9,061 nucleotides of DNA, from assembly GCA_034436035.1 (NCBI GenBank), contig DAOTVW010000127.1:1-9061 (forward strand), in the 5' to 3' direction. Numbering within the stretch: the first letter of the stretch is position 1; every line of letters starts with the position of its first letter. Positions 6,080-9,061 of this stretch are shown here, piece after piece. Under the pieces are notes generated by a model. It had not been told where the DNA came from. It did no database searches and was given only the letters and a program-made list of their open reading frames with translations. This DNA is from UBA4823 sp034436035 (GTDB lineage Bacteria; Chloroflexota; Anaerolineae; Anaerolineales; UBA4823). The position numbers and the translations under genes were made by a program.

Positions 6080-8606
6080 AGCGACGGAAAAACCAACGTT
6101 TGGTGATTTCAGCTGTGGTAAAGTACAACAGAACAATCAAAAAGATACCAATCAAGGCAATGGGAGGCAAGGGTTTGAAATTGAATAACTTTCCCAACGA
6201 GGTATAAGGAATGAGCAATGTAACCAACCCAACTGCAGCAGTTGCGAGGAGCATCCAACGGCTGGGTCGGCTGTGAAAAATGGGCAGGCGGGTTCGCAAT
6301 GTAAACACCACCAATGCTGCTGAAAGGACCGATTCGATGAACCAGCCACTCTGAAACGTCGCTTCATGCCCTTTCACCACAAAAAGCATTAATCCAAATG
6401 TGAGGTAATCAAAAACGGAGCTAAGCGGACCAAACACCAGCATAAACCTGCGGATGAAGTGAATATTCCAACGATGAGGTTTCTCCACATAAATCGGATC
6501 CACATTATCGGTTGCGATAGTCATTTCCGGGAAATCGGTAAGGAAATTGATTAACAGAATTTGCGTTGGGAGCAACGGTAAAAATGGTAAAAATAAAGAA
6601 GCTCCCGCCACACTAAACATATTACCAAAATTAGCACTAGTAGCCATAAAAACATACTTTAATGTGTTGGCAAAGGTCTTGCGCCCTTCACGTATTCCGC
6701 GTTCCAACACCGTCAAATCATGCTTAAGTAAAACGAAATCGGCCGATTCTTTGGCAACATCGACTGCATTGGCAACCGATATCCCCACATCAGCACTGTG
6801 AAGGGAAGGAGCATCATTAATTCCATCGCCCATGTACCCCACAACATGCCCGGTCTTTTTCAGGGCGAGGATTATGCGCTCCTTTTCATTGGGGTCTACA
6901 TCTGCAAAGATATCGATTTTTTCAGCCAGGTGCCATAAAGCTTCATCACCTAAATTATTTATTTCATCCCCCGATTTAATGACTGGATTTTTCATCCCAA
7001 TCGCCAATGCCGTGTGACGTGCAACGAGCATATTATCACCGGTAATTATCTTAATATGCACACCCATATCTTCCAACCGCTGGATGGTTTCCAAGACCCC
7101 TGTTTTCGGTGGATCAAAGAAAAGCAAAAACCCGAGGAAGACCATACCATGTTCATCATCCCGTCCATAACCCGGCTGTTGTGGAACTACACGTTGCGCA
7201 ATCCCTAAAACGCGATACCCTTGTTCAGACCATTCGCTATACCATTCTTGTAGCTTTTGACGCCATGCGTCGCTAAGGTTTTGCATCTCTCCAGCGACTT
7301 CTACCGTGGTACAAACTTCCAACACCTTTAAATATGCGCCTTTGCTGATCATGGTACAGACCCCATTCTCTTCCACAACGATTGTCAAGCGTTTGCGTAC
7401 AAAATCATAGGGGATTTCGGCAATTTTTTTGGCAGTTTTTTCCTCATCTTTTATGGTTGTGACGATTGCCTCATCCAGTGGATTAACCATCCCGTTTTGA
7501 AAATGCGCATTTAACCAAGCCGCCCGCTTTACTTTCTTGGACTCTTGCCCTTGTACATCGTAAGCATGGTCCAGCCGAATCACTCCTTCGGTTAACGTGC
7601 CGGTTTTATCCGTGCATAAAATGTCCATGCTGCCAAAATTTTCGATGGAAGATAACCGCCGCACGATGACGTCCTGTTTTGCCATCGCTTGCGAACCTTT
7701 GGATAGATTGATATTGATGATCGCTGGCAGTAATTGTGGGGTTAATCCAACCGCTAACGCTAGCGAAAACAACAGAGAATCCAGGACCGGTTTATGAAAA
7801 AACACATTCAACGCAAAAATACCAACCACAAGAATAAACATAACCTCAGTCAATAAATACCCTAAGCGTCGTACGCCGCGCTCAAATTCGGTCTCCGGCG
7901 TTCGAAGAGTAAGCCGTTTTGCAATTTGCCCAAAGAAAGTCCTTGCCCCTGTCTCGGTAATCAACACCTTTGCCGTACCAGAGCGTACGCTTGTGCCCAT
8001 AAAAACACAATTCGTCCGCTCATGCAGCACTGCATTCAGCTCAACTTTGCCAGGTTTTTTCTCAACCGGATAGGTTTCACCCGTTAATACAGCTTCGTTC
8101 ACAAAAAAATCATTGGCTTCTAATACAATTCCATCAGCAGGAACCAGATTACCTGCCGAGAGCAGGACAATATCCCCCATGACCACTTCTTCGTTTGGGA
8201 CAATTTGTTCTTTTCCGTCACGGAGGACTCGGGACGTGACATGTATTTGAGCGCGCAATTTTTCCGCTGCATTATTGGCGCTATATTCCTGGACGAAACT
8301 TAATATGGCACTCGCAAAAACAATCCCTAATATGATGGCGGCATCCACCCAATCCTGTACGAATGCCGAAACCAATGTTGCAAAAATCAAAATGAGGATA
8401 ATTGGGCTTTTAAATTGCCCCAGGAGCATTTTCAGCGGTGTGATTTTTGATTTTCCTTGCAAACTATTACGCCCATATTCCTGCAGGCGTTGGCTTGCTT
8501 GCGCCGTAGTTAATCCATTCAATGAAGCGTTTAATTTGGTTAATACGGCGTCAGTGTCCAATGACCAGTAAGGGAAATCGGATGTTGGATTGGCTTCTTT
8601 TTGCAT
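6069..8606 (-). CDS. mgtA: Magnesium-translocating P-type ATPase (type IIIB, MgtA/MgtB family)
   Basis: Inner-membrane ATPase of 845 aa expected to import Mg2+. An N-terminal cation-ATPase domain (about 12-50) is followed by ten predicted helices: TM1-2 about 67-104, TM3 249-269, TM4 277-300, TM5-6 655-697 and TM7-10 720-831. Catalytic motifs are intact: TGE (175-177, actuator), DKTGT with the phosphorylated Asp333, KGA (422-424, nucleotide binding), TGDN (522-525) and GDGINDAP (593-600). Type IIIB hallmarks include ENFGSMDILCTDKTGTLTEG around Asp333, NFLTD (687-691), DNVD (700-703) and a FQSGWF segment (751-756). TM4 reads TPQLLP (289-294), whereas E. coli MgtA has TPEMLP, so Gln291 replaces an acidic residue near the ion path. 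The ATG has AGGAGGA 6 nt upstream, and longer reading-frame starts would run through the promoter. It is the first gene of an operon with the MprF-like gene. Confidence 0.93.
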   Translation of the reverse strand: MQKEANPTSDFPYWSLDTDAVLTKLNASLNGLTTAQASQRLQEYGRNSLQGKSKITPLKMLLGQFKSPIILILIFATLVSAFVQDWVDAAIILGIVFASAILSFVQEYSANNAAEKLRAQIHVTSRVLRDGKEQIVPNEEVVMGDIVLLSAGNLVPADGIVLEANDFFVNEAVLTGETYPVEKKPGKVELNAVLHERTNCVFMGTSVRSGTAKVLITETGARTFFGQIAKRLTLRTPETEFERGVRRLGYLLTEVMFILVVGIFALNVFFHKPVLDSLLFSLALAVGLTPQLLPAIININLSKGSQAMAKQDVIVRRLSSIENFGSMDILCTDKTGTLTEGVIRLDHAYDVQGQESKKVKRAAWLNAHFQNGMVNPLDEAIVTTIKDEEKTAKKIAEIPYDFVRKRLTIVVEENGVCTMISKGAYLKVLEVCTTVEVAGEMQNLSDAWRQKLQEWYSEWSEQGYRVLGIAQRVVPQQPGYGRDDEHGMVFLGFLLFFDPPKTGVLETIQRLEDMGVHIKIITGDNMLVARHTALAIGMKNPVIKSGDEINNLGDEALWHLAEKIDIFADVDPNEKERIILALKKTGHVVGYMGDGINDAPSLHSADVGISVANAVDVAKESADFVLLKHDLTVLERGIREGRKTFANTLKYVFMATSANFGNMFSVAGASLFLPFLPLLPTQILLINFLTDFPEMTIATDNVDPIYVEKPHRWNIHFIRRFMLVFGPLSSVFDYLTFGLMLFVVKGHEATFQSGWFIESVLSAALVVFTLRTRLPIFHSRPSRWMLLATAAVGLVTLLIPYTSLGKLFNFKPLPPIALIGIFLIVLLYFTTAEITKRWFFRRYEI

Positions 8607-8612
8607 TGACTT

Positions 8613-8619
8613 TCCTCCT
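8613..8619 (-). promoter_or_regulatory. Ribosome binding site of mgtA
   Basis: AGGAGGA on the minus strand, 6 nt before ATG 8606, is a near-perfect Shine-Dalgarno site. It decides the start over in-frame codons further upstream (open to 8711). Confidence 0.85.
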
Positions 8620-8630
8620 CGGATAAATCC

Positions 8631-8639
8631 ATTATAGCA
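8631..8639 (-). promoter_or_regulatory. Extended -10 promoter of the mgtA operon
   Basis: The minus strand reads TGCTATAAT: a perfect -10 hexamer (8631-8636) with the TGn extension (8637-8639). No good -35 box is found at 16-18 bp, which is usual for extended -10 promoters or for ones needing an activator. Transcription would begin near 8624, leaving a leader of about 18 nt. That is too short for an Mg2+ riboswitch. Confidence 0.6.
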
Positions 8640-8872
8640 GAGATTGGAATTGGGTGAGGCGTTGTTTATGAAGTAGGGCTGCCTATATCTTTTCACCACC
8701 CATATCCACATTATTGATAGATGACGATTGAGGAGAGGGTTTTTGAGCGTGTTGAAAAATAATCTACTATTTTAACAACTCTAATGTAGTCTGAATTTCC
8801 ACCATTGATGCCTCCTCCGATTCCTATCGACAAATCTCCCTTGATTATGGCTGGGAGACTTTATATGAATTT
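8640..8872. other. Gene-free region upstream of mgtA
   Basis: No long reading frame, RNA gene or mobile-element end is recognised here. The one oddity is a 12-codon minus-strand frame at 8767-8805 (MVEIQTTLELLK, stop TAG) with GGAGGAGG (8811-8818) 5 nt before its ATG. It lies upstream of the mgtA promoter and may be a gene remnant, a leader peptide of a longer transcript, or chance. Confidence 0.45.
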
Positions 8873-8923
8873 TCACCAGAGCCTATGCTACCCAGTTCAA
8901 ACCTGACAGGTCTTATCAGAGCC
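8873..8923 (+). repeat. 51-bp interspersed repeat, copy 1
   Basis: This 51-bp stretch matches 9011-9061 at 49 of 51 positions; the differences are TATGCT versus TACGCT and TTATCAG versus TTACCAG. It begins TCACCAGAGCC and ends with near-copy ATCAGAGCC, so a 9-bp direct repeat flanks a 31-bp middle. The middle contains AAACCTGACAGGTCT (8899-8913), whose ACCTG-A-CAGGT core is palindromic. No coding potential is seen. Confidence 0.9.
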
Positions 8924-8979
8924 AATGATTATTGAACCGCGCACATGGACAAGAGGTTCGGTATGTAAGACTTTTTAGG

Positions 8980-8994
8980 AGACCTGTCAGGTTT
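8980..8994 (-). repeat. Inverted copy of the 15-bp repeat core
   Basis: AGACCTGTCAGGTTT is the exact reverse complement of the 15-bp core in both 51-bp repeats (8899-8913 and 9037-9051). The three cores therefore alternate in orientation, and neighbouring ones could pair as 15-bp stems. The surrounding 87 bp (8924-9010) is otherwise not repeated in the window. Confidence 0.85.
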
Positions 8995-9010
8995 TAATAT
9001 TTATGGATTG

Positions 9011-9061
9011 TCACCAGAGCCTACGCTACCCAGTTCAAACCTGACAGGTCTTACCAGAGCC
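9011..9061 (+). repeat. 51-bp interspersed repeat, copy 2, reaching the window edge
   Basis: Second copy of the element at 8873-8923, with 49 of 51 bases identical. Its core AAACCTGACAGGTCT is at 9037-9051. It ends with ACCAGAGCC at 9053-9061, the same 9 bp that opens the unit at 9013, so a further unit with a 40-bp period could start exactly where the window stops. Confidence 0.9.

Noticed and set aside
6080..6136. MprF-like gene starting at TTG 6136
   Set aside because: It would overlap mgtA by 68 nt from a rare start codon without a ribosome site. ATG 6079 gives a normal short overlap.
8607..8711. Longer mgtA start upstream of 8606
   Set aside because: The extension spans the TATAAT promoter and the AGGAGGA site and adds residues unlike the family's N-terminus.
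8873..9061. CRISPR array
   Set aside because: There are only two direct copies of 51 bp separated by 87 bp, with an inverted core between them. There is no regular spacer length and no cas gene.

Overview
The window reads as chromosomal DNA from a free-living, motile, probably anaerobic or facultative bacterium. It has moderate GC, strong Shine-Dalgarno sites, a chemoreceptor and a selenocysteine tRNA. The 15-bp element AAACCTGACAGGTCT at the right edge is, from memory, a type of dispersed repeat common in Chloroflexota such as Anaerolineae. That lineage guess is tentative, because nothing in the window fixes it.

Layout, left to right. (1) Positions 1-49, minus strand: the 5' half of a selenocysteine tRNA (selC) cut by the window edge, with a good sigma70-type promoter at 57-85. 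(2) Positions 222-1601, minus strand: a complete tryptophanase (tnaA). (3) A 225-bp divergent intergenic region. (4) Positions 1827-4301, plus strand: a complete dCache/HAMP chemoreceptor. (5) Positions 4336-4371: a bidirectional intrinsic terminator separating the convergent units. (6) Positions 4382-8606, minus strand: a two-gene operon. mgtA (type IIIB Mg2+-transporting P-type ATPase) comes first and overlaps by 11 nt a short, six-helix MprF-like lysyl-phosphatidylglycerol synthase. An extended -10 promoter lies at 8631-8639. (7) Positions 8640-9061: gene-free DNA ending in interspersed 51-bp repeats with a palindromic core. The second copy reaches the window edge, so an array may continue beyond it.

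How the parts may work together. Tryptophanase makes indole, pyruvate and ammonia from tryptophan, and a receptor transcribed away from it could link amino-acid or indole status to taxis. The receptor does not show the usual amino-acid dCache motif, so this is only a hypothesis. The mgtA/MprF-like operon pairs Mg2+ import with neutralisation of anionic lipid, both of which stabilise a negatively charged membrane when Mg2+ is scarce. No wholly new system is evident. The points most worth a second look are the operon pairing, the terminal repeats, the partial selC and a few unusual residues.
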